From the NCBI GenBank assembly GCA_005887855.1, contig VBQB01000169.1:1-10299 (forward strand): a DNA stretch of 10,299 nucleotides. Reading direction: 5' to 3'. The position numbers were made by a program, and so were the translations under genes. Source of the DNA: Verrucomicrobiota bacterium (GTDB lineage: Bacteria; Verrucomicrobiota; Verrucomicrobiae; Chthoniobacterales; UBA10450). Every line of letters begins with the position of its first letter. The stretch's first letter is position 1. Under the pieces are notes generated by a model. That model was not told where the DNA came from. It saw nothing but the letters and a program-made list of their open reading frames with translations, and did no database searches. Below are positions 4,828 to 10,299 of the stretch, piece by piece.

Positions 4828-7167
4828 ATGACTCCCGCATTTACATTTTTCATTGGACTAGCCATGCTGGTCCTCTTCGGCTGGTATTTCGCGACCGATC
4901 AGGGCCTGCGAAAGCGTCTGCTCGCATTAACGCTGACCGCCTTGCTCGTCGCGTTCAGCATTGTCACGATCTGGCCCCCCGAGAAAAAGATCGCGCTTGG
5001 CCTCGACATTCAAGGTGGCACCTCCTTTCTCATCCGGCTCGTACCCAGCGATAAGACGATCAACAAAGGCATGCTCGAGCAGGCCGTCGAGGTCATCCGA
5101 AAGCGCGTCGATTACTTTGGCGCGAGCGAACCGATTATCAGTCCGGTCGGCAACGATCGCATTCTCGTCCAAATCCCGGGACTCGACACTGCAAAAATTC
5201 AGGAGGCCCGGGATCAACTTTCGCGCGTCGCGAAGCTCGAGTTTCGCCTGGTTTATCCAGATGAAGGGCAACGCCTGAAAAAGATCGACGCTGGCCAGGA
5301 CGTGATCCCGCCGGAGTACCGTATCGAGGCTTACAAACACGCTGCCGAAGGGAATGAAAAACCAATAGAGGAACGTTTGCTGGTAAAAAAGAAAGCCGAC
5401 CTCGGCGGTGACCGGGTTTCAGGATCGAACGCTTACTACGGCAACGAGGGCTGGACCGTGCAGCTGAAGTTCGACAGCGAAGGCGCCAAGAAGTTCGGTC
5501 AGATCACCGAGCAATACAAAGGCCACCGCTTCGCAATTGTTCTCGATGGCCTCATTCAATCTGCGCCGGTCATTCGCGATGCGATCTATGGCGGCGACGC
5601 TGTCATCACCGGAAAATTCTCGGAAGAGGAAGCGCGCGGTCTGGCTAGCGTGCTCGAGAACCCCTTGCAAACACCGGTGAGCATCGAGGAGGAGCGCAGC
5701 GTCTCGCCCACCCTCGGGATGGATTCGATTCGCGCAAGCATTCTCGCCGGCTTGGTTGGCCTCGTGATCACGCTCGTCTGCGTGGCGATCTATTACAAAA
5801 TTCCCGGCCTCGTCGCGAATCTCGCACTCTTGATAAACATCGTCCTGCTTATCGGCGCGCTGACGATGTTTCACTTCGTCCTCACATTACCGGGAATTGC
5901 TGGCATTATTTTGACGATTGGCCTTTCGGTGGATGCGAACGTGCTCATTTACGAACGATTGCGCGAAGAAATGGCTCTCGGAAAATCGCTCAAGGTCGCA
6001 GTAAAAGCGGCCTACGAGAAAGCTTTTAGTTCCATCTTTGACGCCAACGTGACGACCCTAATCACGGCGGCGATTCTGTTTTGGAAGGCGAGCGGCCCGG
6101 TCAAGGGCTTCGCCATCGCCCTTACCCTTGGCATTTTGGCCTCGTTGTTCACGGCCCTCATCGTCGGCCGAAACTGTCTCGGCTGGTTTGTCGATACGGG
6201 AAAGTTGAAGCGCATCTCGATGTTGCATTTGATTTCATCGAAGAACATCAATTTCCTCGGCAAAGGCTTTATCGCGTGCATGTGCTCGCTCGCGCTGCTC
6301 TCGGCCGGCGGGATGGCATTTTATATGCGCGGCGATCGTAACTTCGGTGTCGATTTTCGCGGTGGCGACCTGATCACATTGAGCGCGCCGAGTAAGATCG
6401 ACATCGGACAGGTGCGTAATGCCCTAAAGCCAATCGGATTTGCCGACGCATCAATTCAGGAGTCCGCCCAAGGCGGCAAGAGTTACATCACTATCCGCAC
6501 TCCGTTGAACACAAGTGACAAAGTGGAAAAGCAAATCATCCAGGCGAACCCAAGCGCCGGCTTTAACGTGGAAGGCTCGGAGCGCGTCGGCGCGCTCGTC
6601 GGCGGTGAGCTCGCGAAGAGCTCTCTGATCGCGCTTGGTCTCGGCATTCTCGGCATCTTAATTTTTGTAACCTTCCGCTTTGAACTTTCCTTCGCGGTTG
6701 GTGCGATTGTCGCTCTCTTGCACGACGTGCTGATCACGGTCGGCATGTTCTCGCTGCTTGGCCGCGAGCTGACCCTGACGATGGTCGGCGCCGTCCTAAC
6801 GATCGCTGGTTATTCCATCAACGACACCATTGTCGTTTACGATCGGATCCGGGAAGGACTGGCCAGTGGACGGCGTGGGTCCATCGAACAGATCATGAAC
6901 GAAAGCATCAACCAGACGCTCAGCCGCACGATTCTTACAAGCACGGTGACGCTTATCCCCATTTTGTGCTTATTTTTCTTTGGCGGCGCGGTGCTGCGCG
7001 ACTTTTCCCTCGCCATCATTATCGGCGTGGTCGTCGGCACTTACTCCTCGATCTTTATCGCCTCGCCCATTGTTCTCTGGTGGACCCGTGCTCGCGGTGG
7101 GAGCGCCACCGCCCTCCGGCGAGAAGTCACCCAAAAGGCGACTGCAGCCAACCCGCTCGCGCATTAG
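4828..7167 (+). CDS. secDF: Fused protein translocase subunit SecDF
   Basis: SecD and SecF use the proton gradient to pull exported proteins out on the periplasmic side of SecYEG. Here both are one 779-residue chain. SecD half: a membrane helix at about 30-48, then LGLDIQGGTSF (58-68), the P1 periplasmic domain, ENPLQTPVSIEEERSVSPTLG, and a helix block with the proton-path aspartate Asp369 in GLSVDANVLIYERLREE. SecF half: a helix at about 480-499, GVDFRGGDLITL (Asp509), and the partner aspartate Asp666 in GYSINDTIVVYDRIREG with Arg673. An extra hydrophobic segment at about residues 4-22 precedes the usual first helix, suggesting one more transmembrane pass or an extended N-terminus. The ATG at 4828 is taken because the protein is hydrophobic and open from there, but it has no Shine-Dalgarno. 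It probably shares a transcript with yajC. Confidence 0.97.
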   Translation: MTPAFTFFIGLAMLVLFGWYFATDQGLRKRLLALTLTALLVAFSIVTIWPPEKKIALGLDIQGGTSFLIRLVPSDKTINKGMLEQAVEVIRKRVDYFGASEPIISPVGNDRILVQIPGLDTAKIQEARDQLSRVAKLEFRLVYPDEGQRLKKIDAGQDVIPPEYRIEAYKHAAEGNEKPIEERLLVKKKADLGGDRVSGSNAYYGNEGWTVQLKFDSEGAKKFGQITEQYKGHRFAIVLDGLIQSAPVIRDAIYGGDAVITGKFSEEEARGLASVLENPLQTPVSIEEERSVSPTLGMDSIRASILAGLVGLVITLVCVAIYYKIPGLVANLALLINIVLLIGALTMFHFVLTLPGIAGIILTIGLSVDANVLIYERLREEMALGKSLKVAVKAAYEKAFSSIFDANVTTLITAAILFWKASGPVKGFAIALTLGILASLFTALIVGRNCLGWFVDTGKLKRISMLHLISSKNINFLGKGFIACMCSLALLSAGGMAFYMRGDRNFGVDFRGGDLITLSAPSKIDIGQVRNALKPIGFADASIQESAQGGKSYITIRTPLNTSDKVEKQIIQANPSAGFNVEGSERVGALVGGELAKSSLIALGLGILGILIFVTFRFELSFAVGAIVALLHDVLITVGMFSLLGRELTLTMVGAVLTIAGYSINDTIVVYDRIREGLASGRRGSIEQIMNESINQTLSRTILTSTVTLIPILCLFFFGGAVLRDFSLAIIIGVVVGTYSSIFIASPIVLWWTRARGGSATALRREVTQKATAANPLAH

Positions 7168-7297
7168 GGCGCAAATCGTTTGCCTTTCCCATTCCGGCGC
7201 GCCGCGGCGGCAGGGGCGGCATTCTGCGATGGGAGATCACCGACAGTGACCACGGCTAACCTCTTGCCTTGCGCGGCAGGGGCAATTTTCGCAAAAG

Positions 7298-7326
7298 TTG
7301 ACGAGGTGGCCTCGCCCGCGTAGGCT
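7298..7326 (+). promoter_or_regulatory. Candidate sigma70-type promoter for rpsU
   Basis: TTGACG (7298-7303, five of six to the -35 consensus) is followed after exactly 17 nt by TAGGCT (7321-7326), which keeps the key first, second and last bases of a -10 box. It would start a leader of about 45 nt before rpsU. The remaining secDF-rpsU gap (7168-7376) holds an 11-bp direct repeat, GCGGCAGGGGC at 7207-7217 and 7273-7283, and no gene. Confidence 0.4.
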
Positions 7327-7362
7327 CGGCCCCGTCAGCCACCCAATTTCTAAACCGAGGAC

Positions 7363-7367
7363 AGGAG
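7363..7367 (+). promoter_or_regulatory. Ribosome binding site of rpsU
   Basis: AGGAG lies 9 nt before the ATG at 7377, a strong site with normal spacing. It fixes the rpsU start, in contrast to tgt and secDF, which lack one. Confidence 0.65.
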
Positions 7368-7376
7368 TGATTATCG

Positions 7377-7574
7377 ATGCCAGAAGTGATCGTTCGTAAA
7401 GGTGAACCGGTCGATCGCGCGTTAAAGCGGCTCAAAAATAAGCTGGATGCGGAGGGCATTCTCGAGGAAGTCCGGCGCCTGCGCGCGTTCGAGACGCCCT
7501 CGCAAAAAAGCCGCCGCAAAGCAAAAGCCAACGCCAAACGTGGTCGAACGAAGTTCCGATTCAACCCCTCCTAA
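7377..7574 (+). CDS. rpsU: Small ribosomal subunit protein bS21
   Basis: bS21 binds near the 3' end of 16S rRNA on the 30S platform and helps mRNA pairing at initiation. The product is 65 residues, within the family range of about 58-71. The family pattern is clear: MPEVIVRKGEPVDRALKRLK, then LDAEGILEEVRRLRAFETPSQ, then a very basic tail of Lys and Arg (KSRRKAKANAKRGRTKFRF). A strong AGGAG is 9 nt upstream, and a candidate promoter lies at 7298-7326, so it seems to be transcribed on its own. It is convergent with the cobA-hemD fusion, whose stop is 45 nt beyond the rpsU stop. No anomaly is seen. Confidence 0.93.
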   Translation: MPEVIVRKGEPVDRALKRLKNKLDAEGILEEVRRLRAFETPSQKSRRKAKANAKRGRTKFRFNPS

Positions 7575-7580
7575 CAATTT

Positions 7581-7601
7581 GATTTCGGATTTCGGCTTCC
7601 G
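7581..7601. repeat. 7-bp tandem repeat between convergent rpsU and cobA-hemD
   Basis: Three 7-bp units: GATTTCG, GATTTCG and the diverged GCTTCCG. Read on the minus strand, the units CGAAATC resemble the A-rich/AATC heptamers at 2891-2918 and 4796-4823. It fills much of the 45-bp convergent gap. The palindrome TTCCGGAA (7597-7604) overlaps its end. No T-run terminator is evident. Confidence 0.55.
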
Positions 7602-7619
7602 GAACTCGACGTTCTAACT

Positions 7620-9176
7620 TTATTGGTTGGCAGGCTTGTCCGCCGAGAAAAACTTGCGGATTGCTTGCACTAATCCGTCGATGTCGTGGCGACGCGCTTC
7701 GATATCTATGTTCAAGCCGTGATCGCGCGCAGTCTTTGATGTGATCGGGCCGATGCTCGCGACTTGCATTCCCTTCGGCCACGTTAGCCCAAGCGCGACA
7801 AAATTTTCCACCGTTGAAGAGCTGGTAAACGTGATCAGGTCGGCGCCTTCTTCCAGTAGCTGCCGGCGTGCGCCGGTAATGTCACGGGTCTCCGGTACCG
7901 TGCGATAGGCGAAGCCTTCGTCCACAATTGCTCCCAAAGCTGAGAGCTGTTTTGGAAGCACATCCCGCGCCTTTTCTGCGCGCACCAGCAGAATCCGCAA
8001 ATTCTCGACGTCGCCCTGTTTCTGAAACTCACGCACGATCGCTTCCGCAACGAATTCCTCCGGCTGAAGATCGACATGCAGATGAAAGTCTTTCACCCGC
8101 TGCGCCGTAGCCGGGCCGATGGCTGCGATCCGCGCCGCGCCGATCTCGCGGGCGTCGTCATAGAGCTTGAAGAAAATTTCGAAGAACGCTTCGACGCCAT
8201 TCGCGCTCGTGAAAACGATCCAGTCGTAAGCGTGCGCGTCCTGCACCAACTCCGCGAAGGCGCGCAAATCGCTCGGAGGTTCGATTCGGATCGTCGGCAG
8301 TTCGATCACGTGGGCGCCGAGGGCGCGCAGCTTGTTGCTTAACGCGCTCGCCTGTTTGCGCGTTCGCGTAACGACGATCCGTTTTCCCGAAAGCGGCCGC
8401 TTCTCATACCAATTCAGGTCTTTACGCAACTTGACAACTTCACCGAATACCGCCACGGCTGGCGCCTCGAAGCCTCGGTCGATAGCGCGTTGGGCAATGT
8501 CCTGAAGAGTTCCGGTGAGCGTTTCCTGACGGCCAGTAGTAGCCCAACGAACGAGCGCCACCGGCAAATCCGCACGCACGCCTTGCTTGAGCATTTCGCG
8601 CGTAATTGCTTCAAGACGTTCCACACCCATCAACATCACTTGGGTGCCGCCGAGTTTCGCCAGCGCCGCGTAATCGATCGCGCTTTCAGGCTTCGCTGGA
8701 TCTTCGTGGCCAGTAAAAAATGTAACGTGCGAATTCTCCGCGCGATGCGTCACTGGAATTCCCGCGTAGGCCGGTCCGGCAATTGCCGACGTTACCCCGG
8801 GCACGATTTCAAATTCAATTCCTGCGTCAACGACTGCCTTTGCCTCTTCCGCGCCGCGTCCAAAAACAAGTGGATCGCCGCCCTTCAATCGAACGACCTG
8901 TTTCCCTCCGTCCGCTTTTTCGACCAATAACGCGTTGATTTCTTGCTGACTCAGCGTGTGCTCACCCGCCTTTTTGCCAGCGAAAATCAATTCCGAGTCG
9001 GCTCGGGCCCAGCCGAGCATTTCCGCATTTGCAAGGTGATCGTAGACGATCACATCCGCCTGCTCAATGCATTCCTTGGCCCGCAATGTCACCAAACCGA
9101 GATCGCCCGGACCTGCTCCAACGAGATAAACCTTTCCGTTCTCGTCTTTGCTCTTGCTTTTACTCCTGCTCTCCAT
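7620..9176 (-). CDS. cobA-hemD: Fused uroporphyrinogen-III C-methyltransferase / uroporphyrinogen-III synthase
   Basis: One 518-residue protein with two enzymes. Residues about 14-250 are the SAM-dependent methyltransferase (SUMT) that turns uroporphyrinogen III into precorrin-2: VYLVGAGPGD (16-25), VVRLKGGDPLVFGRG (94-108) and VPGVTSAIAGPAYAGIPVTH (125-144). Residues about 263-518 are the synthase HemD that cyclises hydroxymethylbilane to uroporphyrinogen III: RIVVTRTRKQASAL, DWIVFTSANGVEAFF, LITFTSSSTVENF, ASIGPITSKTA. Such fusions are known in several phyla. The ATG at 9176 is preferred because the methyltransferase domain follows directly; the frame stays open to an ATG at 9215, but those 13 residues overlap the hemC C-terminal frame. 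The start overlaps the original hemC stop (9160-9162) by 17 nt, indicating past translational coupling. Both domains look complete. Product serves heme, siroheme or cobalamin; which, the window does not show. Confidence 0.95.
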   Translation of the reverse strand: MESRSKSKSKDENGKVYLVGAGPGDLGLVTLRAKECIEQADVIVYDHLANAEMLGWARADSELIFAGKKAGEHTLSQQEINALLVEKADGGKQVVRLKGGDPLVFGRGAEEAKAVVDAGIEFEIVPGVTSAIAGPAYAGIPVTHRAENSHVTFFTGHEDPAKPESAIDYAALAKLGGTQVMLMGVERLEAITREMLKQGVRADLPVALVRWATTGRQETLTGTLQDIAQRAIDRGFEAPAVAVFGEVVKLRKDLNWYEKRPLSGKRIVVTRTRKQASALSNKLRALGAHVIELPTIRIEPPSDLRAFAELVQDAHAYDWIVFTSANGVEAFFEIFFKLYDDAREIGAARIAAIGPATAQRVKDFHLHVDLQPEEFVAEAIVREFQKQGDVENLRILLVRAEKARDVLPKQLSALGAIVDEGFAYRTVPETRDITGARRQLLEEGADLITFTSSSTVENFVALGLTWPKGMQVASIGPITSKTARDHGLNIDIEARRHDIDGLVQAIRKFFSADKPANQ

Positions 9177-9369
9177 TGATCTGTCGCACCAGTTCCGCGG
9201 CGATACGCTCGCCATCGTCGTCGCGCTCGCTTTCCACTTTGCCTGCGCGCGGCACCCTCGAACCGTGCTTAAAAACCTGCGCGCGTAATTTCATGATGTC
9301 GTTCTCAATTGTCGCCAGCACGCCAACCGGCGATTGGCAGTCACCTCCTAACAGACGCAGGAATTCTCG
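9160..9369 (-). pseudogene. hemC: Out-of-frame C-terminal domain of hydroxymethylbilane synthase
   Basis: In a different frame from the 5' part of hemC, codons from about 9369 read REFLRLLGGDCQSPVGVLAT, then IENDIMKLRAQVF and a charged end, stopping at the TAA at 9160. This is the HemC C-terminal domain, including the cysteine of GGDC that binds the dipyrromethane cofactor (Cys242 in E. coli HemC). It has no own start codon or ribosome site. With the upstream part it gives about 289 residues, roughly 20-27 short of the usual ~310. The missing piece is the helix that normally carries AER just before the FLRLL segment. Confidence 0.85.
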
Positions 9370-10028
9370 CCATCAGCACGGATTTGAAGGGCGATAATCC
9401 CTTGCCCGCCTGCGGGAAGAAAGATTTCGCGCGGAAGAATCTCAATAAAGAACTGCCGGCCTTCGAAACTGATTTGGTTCTGCGCCAGCGAGAGTCCAAG
9501 CCGCTCAAGTCCGGCGCGGGCGAGCACGATCGCATCCCAATCGTTCTCCGCGAGTTTGCGCAAGCGAGTTGGCACATTGCCGCGAAGATCGACGATCTTG
9601 AGGTCCGAACGTTTGCAGGAAAGCTGATGTTTCCTTCGCACACTACCGGTCGCGATGGTCGCACCTTCCCGAAGCGAGGTTAAACCGCCCGGCTGTTTCG
9701 CAACCAACACGTCATCCATTGGTGCACGCGGAAGAACCGCTGCGATCTCTGCGCTCGGGTTCGTTTCGCTCGGCAAATCTTTCGCACTGTGCACTGCAAC
9801 ATCAACATCCCCGGAGAGGAGGGCTCGCTCGATTTCTGCGGTAAACAGTCCTTTTCGTCCCTGGCGCATGTCTCCAGTTTTCGGGTGCGATTCATCACCG
9901 CCGGTCCGAATGATTTTCGTTTCGATCGCAAGATCCGGCCATTTCTCGCGCAATTGCTCCTCCACCATCCGCGCTTGGGCTCGAGCCAGTTCGCTGCCGC
10001 GCGTTCCGATTACGATCTTATTGACCAT
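9348..10028 (-). CDS. hemC: Hydroxymethylbilane synthase (porphobilinogen deaminase), truncated by internal deletion and frameshift
   Basis: HemC polymerises four porphobilinogens into hydroxymethylbilane. The frame from ATG 10028 gives 226 residues, against about 310. Domains 1 and 2 are intact: IGTRGSELARAQA (7-19), RTGGDE (41-46), the KGLFTAEIE segment, AVHSAKDLPSE with the catalytic Asp84, TGSVRRKHQL, DLRGNVPTRLRKL and the LPAGGQGIIALQIRAD strand. Then the frame runs through GENSCVC into a TAG at 9348. The lost C-terminal domain is found in another frame (9160-9369). The joint lies at about 9367-9371, near GGCGAGAATTC; the net loss is 3n+1 bases. As written, the product lacks the cofactor cysteine and should be inactive. 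hemA is 51 bp upstream, and cobA-hemD overlaps the original end. Either the gene is broken, a second hemC exists, or the assembly is wrong here. Confidence 0.93.
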   Translation of the reverse strand: MVNKIVIGTRGSELARAQARMVEEQLREKWPDLAIETKIIRTGGDESHPKTGDMRQGRKGLFTAEIERALLSGDVDVAVHSAKDLPSETNPSAEIAAVLPRAPMDDVLVAKQPGGLTSLREGATIATGSVRRKHQLSCKRSDLKIVDLRGNVPTRLRKLAENDWDAIVLARAGLERLGLSLAQNQISFEGRQFFIEILPREIFLPAGGQGIIALQIRADGENSCVC

Positions 10029-10057
10029 CCCGACAATGTAGCGTCGGTATTCTGTAG

Positions 10058-10076
10058 GGGAAGCCGCTGGCTTCCC
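10058..10076. repeat. Perfect 8-bp palindrome (REP-like hairpin) between hemA and hemC
   Basis: GGGAAGCC (10058-10065), a 3-nt loop GCT, then GGCTTCCC (10069-10076). It fills much of the 51-bp hemA-hemC gap. No T-run follows on the minus strand, so it does not look like an intrinsic terminator; a REP-like dispersed palindrome or an mRNA-stabilising hairpin fits better. It ends 3 nt from the hemA stop codon. Confidence 0.6.
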
Positions 10077-10079
10077 TCG

Positions 10080-10299
10080 TCACAATTCCGAGGTGCGCAG
10101 CGGAGTTTCTCCCAACGCTCGATGGTCGGTACTCGGCGTTTTACAATTTGATTTACGGGAAATCGATTTACCAAAATCCGCGACATGTTCGGCGATGATT
10201 GCTTCCGCGACGCTAATTTGCTGGCGTCTAAGCGCAAGCGATTGCTCCGCGACCGATTGCAGGGAATCGATGTCGTAAAGATAAACGCCCTCCATTTCA
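10080..10299 (-). CDS. hemA: Glutamyl-tRNA reductase, C-terminal part (truncated by window edge)
   Basis: HemA reduces glutamyl-tRNA(Glu) to glutamate-1-semialdehyde, the first committed step of the C5 route. Only the last roughly 72 codons are inside the window, with the frame open to the right edge. The visible GVYLYDIDSLQSVAEQSLAL, then RRQQISVAEAIIAEHVADF, is the start of the C-terminal dimerisation helix region of the family (typical pattern YxxDDLxxxxxxNxxxR, then a run of Ala and Glu). The end is variable in the family; here it reads GETPLRTSEL before the TGA at 10080. The ATG at 10295 is an internal methionine, not the start. Placement immediately upstream of hemC and cobA-hemD on the same strand strongly supports the identity and suggests one operon, with the palindrome at 10058-10076 between the first two genes. 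Confidence 0.85.
   Translation of the reverse strand, partial: EMEGVYLYDIDSLQSVAEQSLALRRQQISVAEAIIAEHVADFGKSISRKSNCKTPSTDHRALGETPLRTSEL

Noticed and set aside
7171..7190. Possible terminator after secDF: GCAAA-TCG-TTTGC then CTTTCCC
   Set aside because: Only a 5-bp, A/T-weighted stem and no real T-run; too weak to call.
8490..8930. Plus-strand frame of about 146 codons opposite cobA-hemD
   Set aside because: Antisense to the methyltransferase domain, with no motif and no ribosome site.

Overview
The window is a housekeeping stretch of a bacterial chromosome with moderately high GC. The gene content, the protein flavour (uS12, uS7, a fused SecDF, a fused CobA-HemD) and several short 7-bp tandem arrays between and inside genes suggest a soil-type Verrucomicrobiota, perhaps near Chthoniobacterales/Spartobacteria. 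This placement is inference from sequence feel, not from a search.

Layout. (1) 1-2121, minus strand: the str operon rpsL-rpsG-fusA, with fusA running off the left edge and a candidate promoter at 2221-2248. (2) 2312-3520, plus: tgt. (3) 3521-4402: an intergenic piece with repeat-like sequence, then the remains of two small minus-strand genes, an MmcQ/YjbR-like protein and an antibiotic-biosynthesis-monooxygenase-like (ABM) protein, both broken. (4) 4403-7167, plus: yajC and a fused secDF. With tgt this is the familiar tgt-yajC-secD-secF order, here interrupted by the two pseudogenes. (5) 7377-7574, plus: rpsU behind its own candidate promoter. (6) 7620-10299, minus: a tetrapyrrole cluster read hemA (partial), hemC, then a cobA-hemD fusion, convergent with rpsU.

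How the genes work together. uS12, uS7, EF-G and bS21 belong to the translation machinery. Tgt makes the queuosine-type wobble modification of tRNA. YajC and SecDF assist the Sec translocon. HemA starts C5 tetrapyrrole synthesis, HemC builds the linear tetrapyrrole, HemD closes it to uroporphyrinogen III, and the fused methyltransferase diverts that to precorrin-2 for siroheme or cobalamin.

Most notable. Several conserved genes carry lesions. rpsG lacks about 28 internal residues in frame. hemC has an internal deletion that shifts the frame and removes the cofactor-cysteine domain from the reading frame. The ABM-like gene has two opposite frameshifts, and the YjbR-like gene has lost its N-terminus. 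These are either real genome decay or variation, or assembly/consensus errors; the sequence alone cannot decide. tgt also carries two 7-bp tandem arrays in frame inside a loop. I see no CRISPR array, rRNA, tRNA, transposase, or obvious new multi-gene system.
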